Assembly (NCBI GenBank): GCA_029262035.1
Contig: JAJDAE010000287.1
Coordinates: 1 to 38,499 of the forward strand
Length of the DNA stretch: 38,499 nucleotides
Origin: Candidatus Zhuqueibacterota bacterium
Lineage (GTDB): Bacteria > Zhuqueibacterota > Zhuqueibacteria > Oceanimicrobiales > Oceanimicrobiaceae
Reading direction: 5' to 3'
The notes beneath the pieces were generated by a model. The model was not told the origin of the DNA, ran no database searches, and worked only from the letters and a program-made list of their open reading frames with translations. Below are positions 8,119-14,609 of this stretch, one piece after another (the stretch's first letter is position 1; each line of letters opens with the position of its first letter). A program made the translations under genes and the position numbers.

Positions 8119-10323
8119 TTAATTGTTAGAATTTGATGAAGAAAAATTGTGGCAAATCGCGCCGGATATATAACATGTGTAGCATGCCTGATTTTTTAAC
8201 GCATAGGGTACGAATGAATCCTTCAAAGTATCCGAAACCTTGGCCTCAGGGTAGTCTATCAAAATTGGACAAACATAAACTCCTTTATCCGTGACCATGC
8301 GACTGCTGGTGCATTGTAAAAGATTATCATCATAATCATGCAACATGGCTTTAGTTATACGTTCATATTTATCGTAACCGTGGCTACGCACTTTCTCGCG
8401 GCCGATTCTCAATGGTGGAATGGTTTTAAAACGAGGCCTGTTGTAGCCAATTCCTGTCAACATTTTCTTGAACCCATCGAAGACAATTTCTGTCTCTGAA
8501 TCTTCCCAGGTTTGAGCAGCGGTAATAATCGGCAAAAAGTCGTACTTCACCAGATTTGCCACACCATTCATTGCTTTTTCAAAGCTCCCCGCGCCTCGGA
8601 TTTTATCATTGGTTTCCGGAGTGAAACCATCAATGCTAACTCGAATTTCCAGAGAAAATTCTGAGTTATCTACAATTTTTTTCAATCGTTTGGCAGTCCG
8701 TTCCTGAATCATAATGCCATTTGTTAAAACTGTCGCTGGCCCAATTACAAGCGTGTCCTCCAAAATGCCAAGCATGTCCTGATTCATAAATGGCTCACCA
8801 CCCGTAAAATAATACTCCTTTACACCGATTGCTTTTGATTCCTCCAGATACTTTTTTACGACCTCCCTTTTCATAAATTCAAATTTATGATTTTTAGGGC
8901 TGCAGCTTATAAAACAATGCGTGCACCAAAGATTACAAATTGTGCCACCAACTTGAAACCAAAGCGTGTCGAGTTTATGAAGTGGCGCCCACGCAGTTTC
9001 GGTATTATTGGCAGGCGTAGTTTTTACAGCACTCTTTTTCCCATTATTTTCATCGAAAGTGTTATGACTTTTACCATTTCCATTTTTGCCGCCGGCATGA
9101 AGGTTTAATTCCGGCTTACCTGTTATCAATGAAAAAACTTCAACAATCTGCTCTAAGCCCGTTCGTATTAGAAATGTAGAATTACGTCCATAGCTTTTGT
9201 TGCCAAGAATAAAAAAGTTAGGCTCCGGATTTTTTAAGGTATTAGCGCCAAGGCTTTGCTGTTCTAGGCAATCGGCAGATGATGCGCCAAGCAGGGCTGC
9301 GGCCAGCTTCATGGGGCCGCGCGACGCATAACATTCATGCACCTGAAGCTCCCGGTAAAGCGAATTATCCGGACCGTACCCGACATTTGCGATAATTCTA
9401 TCAACCGAAATATCTTGTGTATTTTCTCCGAGTTTGAGTGTTACTTTGAACTGGTCGCTCTTTTCATTAAACTCAATTTTTGAAATTGATGCGTTAGCAA
9501 TAAATTCAATATTGCTATTTTTTGATTGCACGGCTTCATTTGCGATGGCTGTTAGTTTAGAACGTCCTGGCAGCGGGTCGTCTGCAATTTCCGGGATCGG
9601 GATTTGACGATTTTGCCTAATTGCCCAAACGAGTTCTGTATCTGGTTCTTCTTTGACTAAATTTAAAAAGTCGCAGATTGTGGTTGCAGCAGAATAACCA
9701 GTACCAACAACCAATGTTTTCTTTCCGGCAAATCGAGTTCTGCCTTTGCCATAAATATCGCAGATGTGGTAGTCAATTTTGGGTTGATTTTTTAGCTCTC
9801 CCAGCGCGGGAATACCCCCATCACCAATAAAATTGGGATTGCCATAAACGCCGCTGGCATCGAGAACATAGTCTGCAAATTCATAGCGTTCGTTACCCTC
9901 GCTATCTGATATCAACAGTTTAAATTTATGGCTGGTTCTGTCGGAACTACCAATTAAATCGCCTTTTAAAATATTTTCCCTGCCAATGGATATGACAGTG
10001 GAGCCTGTAAAAATTTTATTTTTAAGTATTGACAATTCACTTAGAGGCTGCAAATATTTGCTAACGTAATCCCGGCCTGTTAAAAAAACATCTGCGTTCG
10101 GCTCTTGCCAATCAGGGTAATTATTTTTAATTTCTGCGACGCCAAGCACAGAGCAGTTCATTTGCCAGGGAGAAAATAATGAAACATGTCCCCATTTTAG
10201 CATGTTGCCGCCGACTCCGTTTTTTTCAAAAACAACAATATTAAAGCCAAGCTTGGCAGCATAAAGAGCGGCTTCCAGGCCAATAGGACCGGCACCAATT
10301 ATTGCAAGTTTATTTTCTGTCAT
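8119..10323 (-). CDS. fused FAD-dependent oxidoreductase / radical SAM enzyme
   Basis: One 734-residue frame carries two enzymes. Residues 1 to about 410 resemble a flavin-dependent monooxygenase/thioredoxin-reductase-like protein: GAGPIG at 10-15 binds FAD, and a second Rossmann motif VVGTGYSA (205-212) probably binds NAD(P)H. A Gly/Asn/Lys-rich linker (about 411-455) leads to a radical SAM domain. That domain has the CNLWCTHC cluster motif (Cys473, 477, 480), then FISCSPKNH and the SAM-binding YYFTGGEPF (504-512). The C-terminus has further cysteines (QCTSS, YVCPILID, ACYTCYISGAICHN) in a SPASM-like arrangement, possibly holding an auxiliary Fe-S cluster. The ATG at 10323 follows AAGG and a consensus promoter. 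It is first in the cluster. The substrate is unknown. The flavoprotein half could supply electrons or oxidise the same substrate. Confidence 0.85.
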   Translation of the reverse strand: MTENKLAIIGAGPIGLEAALYAAKLGFNIVVFEKNGVGGNMLKWGHVSLFSPWQMNCSVLGVAEIKNNYPDWQEPNADVFLTGRDYVSKYLQPLSELSILKNKIFTGSTVISIGRENILKGDLIGSSDRTSHKFKLLISDSEGNERYEFADYVLDASGVYGNPNFIGDGGIPALGELKNQPKIDYHICDIYGKGRTRFAGKKTLVVGTGYSAATTICDFLNLVKEEPDTELVWAIRQNRQIPIPEIADDPLPGRSKLTAIANEAVQSKNSNIEFIANASISKIEFNEKSDQFKVTLKLGENTQDISVDRIIANVGYGPDNSLYRELQVHECYASRGPMKLAAALLGASSADCLEQQSLGANTLKNPEPNFFILGNKSYGRNSTFLIRTGLEQIVEVFSLITGKPELNLHAGGKNGNGKSHNTFDENNGKKSAVKTTPANNTETAWAPLHKLDTLWFQVGGTICNLWCTHCFISCSPKNHKFEFMKREVVKKYLEESKAIGVKEYYFTGGEPFMNQDMLGILEDTLVIGPATVLTNGIMIQERTAKRLKKIVDNSEFSLEIRVSIDGFTPETNDKIRGAGSFEKAMNGVANLVKYDFLPIITAAQTWEDSETEIVFDGFKKMLTGIGYNRPRFKTIPPLRIGREKVRSHGYDKYERITKAMLHDYDDNLLQCTSSRMVTDKGVYVCPILIDYPEAKVSDTLKDSFVPYALKNQACYTCYISGAICHNFSSSNSNN

Positions 10324-10351
10324 TATTTACCTTAAAAATGGTTTAATGTAA

Positions 10352-10371
10352 ATATGCATAAAAATGCATAT
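10352..10371. promoter_or_regulatory. 20-bp perfect palindrome in the leader of the radical-SAM cluster
   Basis: ATATGCAT and ATGCATAT are separated by AAAA, a perfect dyad. It lies about 8-27 bases after the predicted transcription start and before the start codon at 10323. Its location suits an operator or an mRNA hairpin. I do not recognise the cognate regulator. Confidence 0.55.
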
Positions 10372-10385
10372 AGCTTCAAACGCTA

Positions 10386-10414
10386 ATTATAAAGTTATTA
10401 TTCCCAAATGTCAA
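10386..10414 (-). promoter_or_regulatory. consensus sigma-70 promoter of the radical-SAM cluster
   Basis: Read on the minus strand, TTGACA (10409-10414), a 17-base spacer and TATAAT (10386-10391) match both hexamers perfectly. Transcription would start near 10379, giving a leader of about 56 bases to the start codon at 10323. Confidence 0.85.
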
Positions 10415-10462
10415 TTTTTTAGTTATTTCTTCTTGAGTTTCGTAACGTGGAAGGGAGTAGAT

Positions 10463-10681
10463 TTATTTTCGTAAAAACGGTAATTGGTCGCTTGGCCCAT
10501 GCAATGTTCTTCCCGAAATATAAAAATGGGTATAACCTTTAGGACCGTGAATACCGTTACCTTTCATAAAATAGTGTGTAAATCCTTTTGGGCCAAAAAC
10601 TTTGTCCCCATAAAAATAAAAATTAGTATAGCCGTCCGGGCCAAATATTTTTACATCCTTTAAGAAATATTTCGTCTTCAT
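10463..10681 (-). CDS. small 16-residue-repeat protein of unknown function
   Basis: This is a 72-residue protein built from 16-residue repeats after a six-residue lead-in. Three full units (KIFGPDGYTNFYFYGD, KVFGPKGFTHYFMKGN, GIHGPKGYTHFYISGR) are followed by a partial unit, TLHGPSDQLPFLRK. Each unit alternates a short hydrophobic/aromatic strand with a GP-G turn, which suggests a small beta-sheet stack or solenoid. There is no signal peptide, cysteine or catalytic motif. The ATG follows GGAAAGG at about 10 bases. The unit-level conservation of GP.G[YF]T.[FY] at the protein level, with diverged DNA, argues for a real coding gene. It sits between the B12 regulator and the radical-SAM cluster on the same strand. 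No function is claimed. Confidence 0.65.
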   Translation of the reverse strand: MKTKYFLKDVKIFGPDGYTNFYFYGDKVFGPKGFTHYFMKGNGIHGPKGYTHFYISGRTLHGPSDQLPFLRK

Positions 10682-10953
10682 CTCAGTAATACCTTTCCAA
10701 CTTCTTTCGCATGAATCATATCAGATTATCGGTCTATTTAAAGCAATTTTTAACTTACAAAAAATGTTATCAAAATCAATGCAATATTTTTATATTTTTG
10801 GCTGAATTTTTCTTTGTAAGTCTAAATATTTTGATTATAAATTTGGTGTCAGGCAATAGTTGTGATGAGGATTTTTATCACTTTTTTAACCACATCACAC
10901 TGTTCAGAATGCTGCGTATTATCAGGCAAGGTATGAAAAATATTTGCCCTACC

Positions 10954-11895
10954 CTAATAAGTCTCGGCAAGTAATTGGAGTTTTATTTTAAAATCTTTTA
11001 AATCGGTAACTTGAACAGCACCTATATGGCGAATCAAAACTTTAATTGTTTCAACTGCCTGACCACCGACAAAAATGGTGGTGTCTGCCGGAAGATTTTT
11101 TTTAAGATGGGTGAACTCCGAGACCAAGTCTATACCGGTTTCAGGGTATACAACGCTTAAACCTATTGCCTTTACATTTCTTTCTTTGGCAGCCAAAAAG
11201 ATTTCTTCTGCCGGCAAATCAGCACCCAGGTAAGTTACATTCCATCCGTTGGACGCAGCAATTACGGATGCAATTAAAGCACCCAACTCATGCTCTTCTC
11301 CGCTCGGAGTTGTAATTAAAATACCCGGCGCATCAGCTTCAACATTGAAGGCCAACCGCATTGTGCATAAAAACGTTTTTAAAATACTACTTGCAAAATG
11401 CTCCTGCGCGATCCTTAAAGTACCGCTGTGCCAGCGCTCACCAATTTTTTGAATTAAAGGGACGATAAACCGGTAAATAAAACAATCGTTGTGCAATGCT
11501 ATAGAAGTTCTTAAAAGTTCATTTTCAAACGCTCTTGCATCCATTTTTTCAACAGAGCACAAACAAATATTTATATGGTCATCAACAAAGTCTTCGTCCT
11601 GGATAACTTCCGGCGCATCAGAAATTTCTGTGGGCTCAGAGTTATTATCAAGGGATAGTTTTTTTAAATCTTTCTTCGACAAATTCGCAATCAGTCCAAT
11701 AGCATGCCCCATCTGAGTCGCTTGTCTTAACAAGGTAAGCCGTTCAACTTCACCCTGACAATAAAAACGCCTGTTTGTTGAGGATCTATTAGGGCAGATG
11801 GCACTATAGCGTTTTTCCCAGGCACGAATTACATGTGCACTCAAACCAGTCATTGCTGATACAGCACGCATAGAGTAACATTTTGAACTCTTCAT
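10954..11895 (-). CDS. CarH/LitR-type B12-dependent photoreceptor transcriptional regulator
   Basis: The N-terminus is a MerR-type winged helix (YSMRAVSAMTGLSAHVIRAWEKRY, residues 7-30). A helical B12-binding cap follows, with the W-x9-EH signature (Trp155, Glu165, His166; a further His156 follows the Trp). Then comes a cobalamin-binding Rossmann domain, with PSGEEHELG giving His202 as the lower cobalt ligand. The spacings match Thermus CarH closely (Trp to His 11, His to His 36). Such proteins bind 5'-deoxyadenosylcobalamin, repress in the dark as tetramers, and release DNA on illumination. I place the start at ATG 11895 (313 residues), not the ATG at 11937, because a consensus promoter lies between the two. 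The start would then be essentially leaderless. It is divergent from the peroxiredoxin and sigma-factor genes. Confidence 0.88.
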   Translation of the reverse strand: MKSSKCYSMRAVSAMTGLSAHVIRAWEKRYSAICPNRSSTNRRFYCQGEVERLTLLRQATQMGHAIGLIANLSKKDLKKLSLDNNSEPTEISDAPEVIQDEDFVDDHINICLCSVEKMDARAFENELLRTSIALHNDCFIYRFIVPLIQKIGERWHSGTLRIAQEHFASSILKTFLCTMRLAFNVEADAPGILITTPSGEEHELGALIASVIAASNGWNVTYLGADLPAEEIFLAAKERNVKAIGLSVVYPETGIDLVSEFTHLKKNLPADTTIFVGGQAVETIKVLIRHIGAVQVTDLKDFKIKLQLLAETY

Positions 11896-11901
11896 AAGCA
11901 A

Positions 11902-11930
11902 ACTATAGAGAATTGTCGAAGTATTGTCAA
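11902..11930 (-). promoter_or_regulatory. carH-like gene promoter with 11-bp-spaced operator half-repeats
   Basis: On the minus strand, TTGACA (11925-11930), 17 bases and TATAGT (11902-11907) form a near-perfect promoter whose start falls at the ATG at 11895. TTGTC occurs on the plus strand at 11913 and 11924, exactly 11 bp apart, inside the spacer and -35 box. The known CarH/CarA operators are 11-bp direct repeats overlapping the -35, so autorepression is likely. Confidence 0.75.
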
Positions 11931-11992
11931 GATTCATATCGGTTATACTAAATAAAATTTTAGCAACAATAGTAGAAAAGTATATTTTTATC

Positions 11993-12060
11993 TTGACAAA
12001 AGTTAGACAAATCCTTAATTTGTGACCACTAACTTAGTTTTGTCTAATAATTGTTTTATT
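11993..12060 (+). promoter_or_regulatory. peroxiredoxin/sigma operon promoter region with 11-bp-spaced repeats
   Basis: TTGACA (11993-11998) with TAATTT 17 bases later is a plausible promoter. GACAAA occurs at 11995 and 12006, 11 bp apart. TTAGACAAA (12003-12011) recurs inverted as TTTGTCTAA (12039-12047), and TTGT recurs 11 bp further at 12051. This is the same spaced motif as at the divergent carH-like promoter, so both are probably bound by the same regulator. An alternative start uses TTGTGA at 12020 with TCTAAT at 12043. Confidence 0.6.
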
Positions 12061-12095
12061 TTTGTATGCAACATAAATTGATTTGGAGGGTATAA

Positions 12096-12566
12096 ATGTT
12101 GGAAGAAGGACAAATTGCTCCGGACATTGAACTAAATAATGAAAAAGAGCAGAAAGTTTCTTTGACTAGATTAAAAGGAAAAAACATCGTGTTATATTTT
12201 TATCCGAAAGATGATACGCCTGGTTGCACGATTGAAGCAAACGATTTCAATGCGCTGTTAGGAGATTTCGAAAAGGCAAATACTGTGATTCTGGGGGTAA
12301 GTAAGGATAATGAAAAGTCCCATCAAAAGTTTTGCGATAAGTACAGTTTAAAATTCGCTCTTTTGGCTGATGTTGATAAAGAGGTTGTCACCAAATATGG
12401 TGTCTGGAAAGAAAAATCTATGTACGGAAGAAAATATATGGGAATTGAAAGAACGACATTTATAATTGACAGCAAAGGTGTTATACAAAAAATTTATCCT
12501 AAGGTCAAAATTAAAGGTCATGCCGAAGCAGTTCTTGAGGTAGCAAAAAGCTTAACGGATGCTTAG
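12096..12566 (+). CDS. bcp: thioredoxin-dependent peroxiredoxin, Bcp/PrxQ type
   Basis: This 156-residue protein has the full Bcp/PrxQ pattern: FYPKDDTPGCTIEA with the peroxidatic Cys44, and the conserved Thr and Arg of the active site (the Arg in IERTTFIID). It reduces hydrogen peroxide and organic peroxides in the cytosol using thioredoxin. The resolving Cys five residues after the peroxidatic one in E. coli Bcp is absent (Asn49). Cys80 may serve instead, as in other PrxQ subgroups, or the enzyme may be 1-Cys. GGAGG lies eight bases before the ATG. The sigma-factor gene follows after 38 bases, probably in the same transcript. Divergence from the CarH-like regulator suggests induction by light or B12 depletion, fitting photo-oxidative defence. 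Confidence 0.9.
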   Translation: MLEEGQIAPDIELNNEKEQKVSLTRLKGKNIVLYFYPKDDTPGCTIEANDFNALLGDFEKANTVILGVSKDNEKSHQKFCDKYSLKFALLADVDKEVVTKYGVWKEKSMYGRKYMGIERTTFIIDSKGVIQKIYPKVKIKGHAEAVLEVAKSLTDA

Positions 12567-12604
12567 TCAACTGATAATTTTGGTTCATAAAATAAGGTCA
12601 TAGA

Positions 12605-13456
12605 ATGGTCGGAAATAAAATGATAAATAATTTTGAGGAGGGTGTTAGCACCTATCTTCAGGAGATTTCCAAATACGATGTTTTAACCCGCGCCGAAGAG
12701 ACAACACTGATGCCGGTAGCAAAAGCCGGTGATAAGGAATCAATTGATAAAGTAATTCGCGCAAACTTGAGGTTTGTTGTCACGATTTCCTACGAGTATA
12801 AAGGCCGTGGTATGACTTTGATGGATATAATCAGTGAAGGCAATCTTGGGCTTTTCAGAGCGCTGGAGTCGTTTGACCCCACGCGCGGGATACGATTTAT
12901 TACTTATGCAAAATGGTGGATCAGGCAGTCTATTGTTTATGCATTTATTTACAAAGGTCATCTGGTACGCTTGCCGCAAAGCCAACTCAGAAAGTTTAAC
13001 AAGGTGAAAGATGCGATTAATAAGTTAGAAGATCGGCTGCAAAGAAAACCAACCGGTGAGGAAATTGCCAACGTCATTGGGAATGATGACCGGGAAGGTT
13101 ATGCTACCACGAACTTCCCCATCAGCCAAAAATCTTTAAATCAGCCCCTTACCAGTGACGGCAAAGATTCTTTAATTGATGTCTTACGTGATGAGCATGA
13201 AATAACACCGGACAAGGGTTTAGAGGATGAGTCGTTTGAATTCGATATGGCCTCCGCGTTAAATGTGTTGCGCGAACGAGAAATTGATATTCTGAAGAAA
13301 TTGTACGGGATCAATTTACAGCGTTCTATGACGCTTGGAGATGTTGGAAACATTTATGGAATCTCAAAAGAACGCGTTCGGCAAATTAAAGAAGAAGCTT
13401 TATCAAAGCTCAGATCGAGCCGGGTTACTGAAAATTTGAGGACTTATTTAAGTTAA
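12605..13456 (+). CDS. RNA polymerase sigma factor, group 2 sigma-70 (RpoD-like)
   Basis: This 283-residue sigma factor contains region 1.2 (STYLQEISKYDVLTRAEE), region 2 (RANLRFVV to FITYAKWWIRQSI), region 3, and region 4 ending in the helix-turn-helix GISKERVRQIKEEALSKLR. It lacks region 1.1 and is shorter than typical RpoD. The region 2.4 sequence keeps the primary-sigma YAKWWIRQ signature, so it probably reads -10/-35 promoters close to the housekeeping type. This is a group 2 (stress or conditional) sigma rather than an ECF. ATG 12605 has AAGG upstream; ATG 12620 is a second choice. Pairing with a peroxiredoxin next to a CarH-like repressor suggests a light- or oxidant-triggered regulon. 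A strong terminator follows. Confidence 0.88.
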   Translation: MVGNKMINNFEEGVSTYLQEISKYDVLTRAEETTLMPVAKAGDKESIDKVIRANLRFVVTISYEYKGRGMTLMDIISEGNLGLFRALESFDPTRGIRFITYAKWWIRQSIVYAFIYKGHLVRLPQSQLRKFNKVKDAINKLEDRLQRKPTGEEIANVIGNDDREGYATTNFPISQKSLNQPLTSDGKDSLIDVLRDEHEITPDKGLEDESFEFDMASALNVLREREIDILKKLYGINLQRSMTLGDVGNIYGISKERVRQIKEEALSKLRSSRVTENLRTYLS

Positions 13457-13474
13457 AAAGATATATTCTTTCTC

Positions 13475-13527
13475 AAAAGGTGGCTGTAGAATTTAATATG
13501 TTGAAAATTTTACGGCCACCTTTTTTT
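13475..13527 (+). terminator. rho-independent terminator after the sigma factor gene
   Basis: AAAAGGTGGCTGTA pairs with TACGGCCACCTTTT (one G-U pair) around a loop of about 22 bases and runs into TTTTTTT. Confidence 0.88.
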
Positions 13528-13535
13528 GGCAGTTC

Positions 13536-14516
13536 TTATATATTCTTCTCTGGTGAATTTGCTAACAATAAGTAAATTCCACTGTTGTTTTGGCTGCTCC
13601 TAAAACGAACCCATCCAGCAATTAACCCCATTCCCAAAAACATGGCACCTAAACCAAGTAAACCGGCTTCCGGTCCAAAAGCGCCGCCGGTCCATAATTC
13701 AGGGCCTGTTTGTTCAATTTTAACAAAGGTAGCCACCTCCGAAGGAACAGTAATGCCGCTCACCGGAAAGCCAAATACATTTCCTTCAAAGAAATTCCAG
13801 GCAATATGCAAACCAATGGGAATTGCCAATTCTCCGGTTAGAACATATCCGAGTCCCAAAAAAATACCGGCAATCATGATATTCAAAGTGCTAATAAAAC
13901 CGGCATTGGGGTTATCGAGATGCATTAAGCCAAATACAATTGATGAAAGAATCCAACCTATCAATATTGCATTCTTGGAGCCAATTGCTCTAAAGTTTAA
14001 GCCTTCCGATAAATTTTTTAGAATATAGCCGCGAGAGAGTAATTCTTCAGAAAGAGCGACGCCAATAAAGACAAAAAAGAAAACAAGTATTGGCACAAAA
14101 AATGGCAGACTCGGGTTTTTCGAATAAAAAACATTTGTGACAGTGAGCCACCCGGCACTTAATTCAATCGTGAAAACCAGTCCCATTAAGATACCGCCTA
14201 ATGCCAGGCCAAAACCCAAATCTATCCACCAGCTTTTATTTAAATGGAATCCAAAATTAGAATAGAGCCGTCGATCTAAGAAACGACCAACAACCCATGT
14301 ACTCAGCAATCCTGATGTAAGAGAAATGCCGCCCAAACATAGAAAAAACCACATTGGTGCATCGCTATTAAGATCTGTTTGGGAACCCAACATTGAAAGT
14401 ACTTTTTCCAGCCCCGCAGCTATCCCAATAAACAATATAAATTGGCCTGCCAATCGATAGCCAGTTCGGATACGGCGCTGCTCTCCATTCCAAAATATAT
14501 TCTTAAGAAAATTCAA
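13536..14516 (-). CDS. CPBP family intramembrane glutamic protease-like protein
   Basis: This 326-residue polytopic membrane protein has about eight hydrophobic segments. It carries the CPBP/Abi motifs: EExxxR in SEELLSRGYIL (Glu157, Glu158, Arg162), a His in GLMHLDN (His199), and a His in GLHIAWNF (His237). Eukaryotic Rce1 uses these residues for CAAX prenyl-protein cleavage. Bacterial members are linked to bacteriocin self-immunity, or are of unknown role. The start is TTG at 14516: it has GGAG eight bases upstream and no better ATG. It is convergent with the sigma-factor terminator. The downstream order on this strand (permease genes further upstream) gives no clear functional link. Confidence 0.85.
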   Translation of the reverse strand: MNFLKNIFWNGEQRRIRTGYRLAGQFILFIGIAAGLEKVLSMLGSQTDLNSDAPMWFFLCLGGISLTSGLLSTWVVGRFLDRRLYSNFGFHLNKSWWIDLGFGLALGGILMGLVFTIELSAGWLTVTNVFYSKNPSLPFFVPILVFFFVFIGVALSEELLSRGYILKNLSEGLNFRAIGSKNAILIGWILSSIVFGLMHLDNPNAGFISTLNIMIAGIFLGLGYVLTGELAIPIGLHIAWNFFEGNVFGFPVSGITVPSEVATFVKIEQTGPELWTGGAFGPEAGLLGLGAMFLGMGLIAGWVRFRSSQNNSGIYLLLANSPEKNI

Positions 14517-14609
14517 TTAGGCTTCTCCATTTTATTAATCGCGTGTATTCTTCACTTGAGTTTCCCTCAACTATAAAACCCTGCATCATCTTCAAACTAT
14601 CTTATGTGT

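Noticed and set aside
8119-10323. Calling the radical SAM half ArsS (arsenosugar biosynthesis)
   Set aside because: The fused flavoprotein and the SPASM-like C-terminal cysteines do not fit ArsS as I know it; only the general radical SAM call is supported.
8119-10323. The fusion as a frameshift artefact joining two genes
   Set aside because: The frame is continuous through a typical low-complexity linker, with no internal stop or start-like site with a ribosome binding site noticed.
10711-10974. Plus-strand reading frame of 87 codons in the gap before the CarH-like gene
   Set aside because: It is AT-rich, lacks a ribosome binding site, overlaps the end of the regulator gene, and shows no domain.
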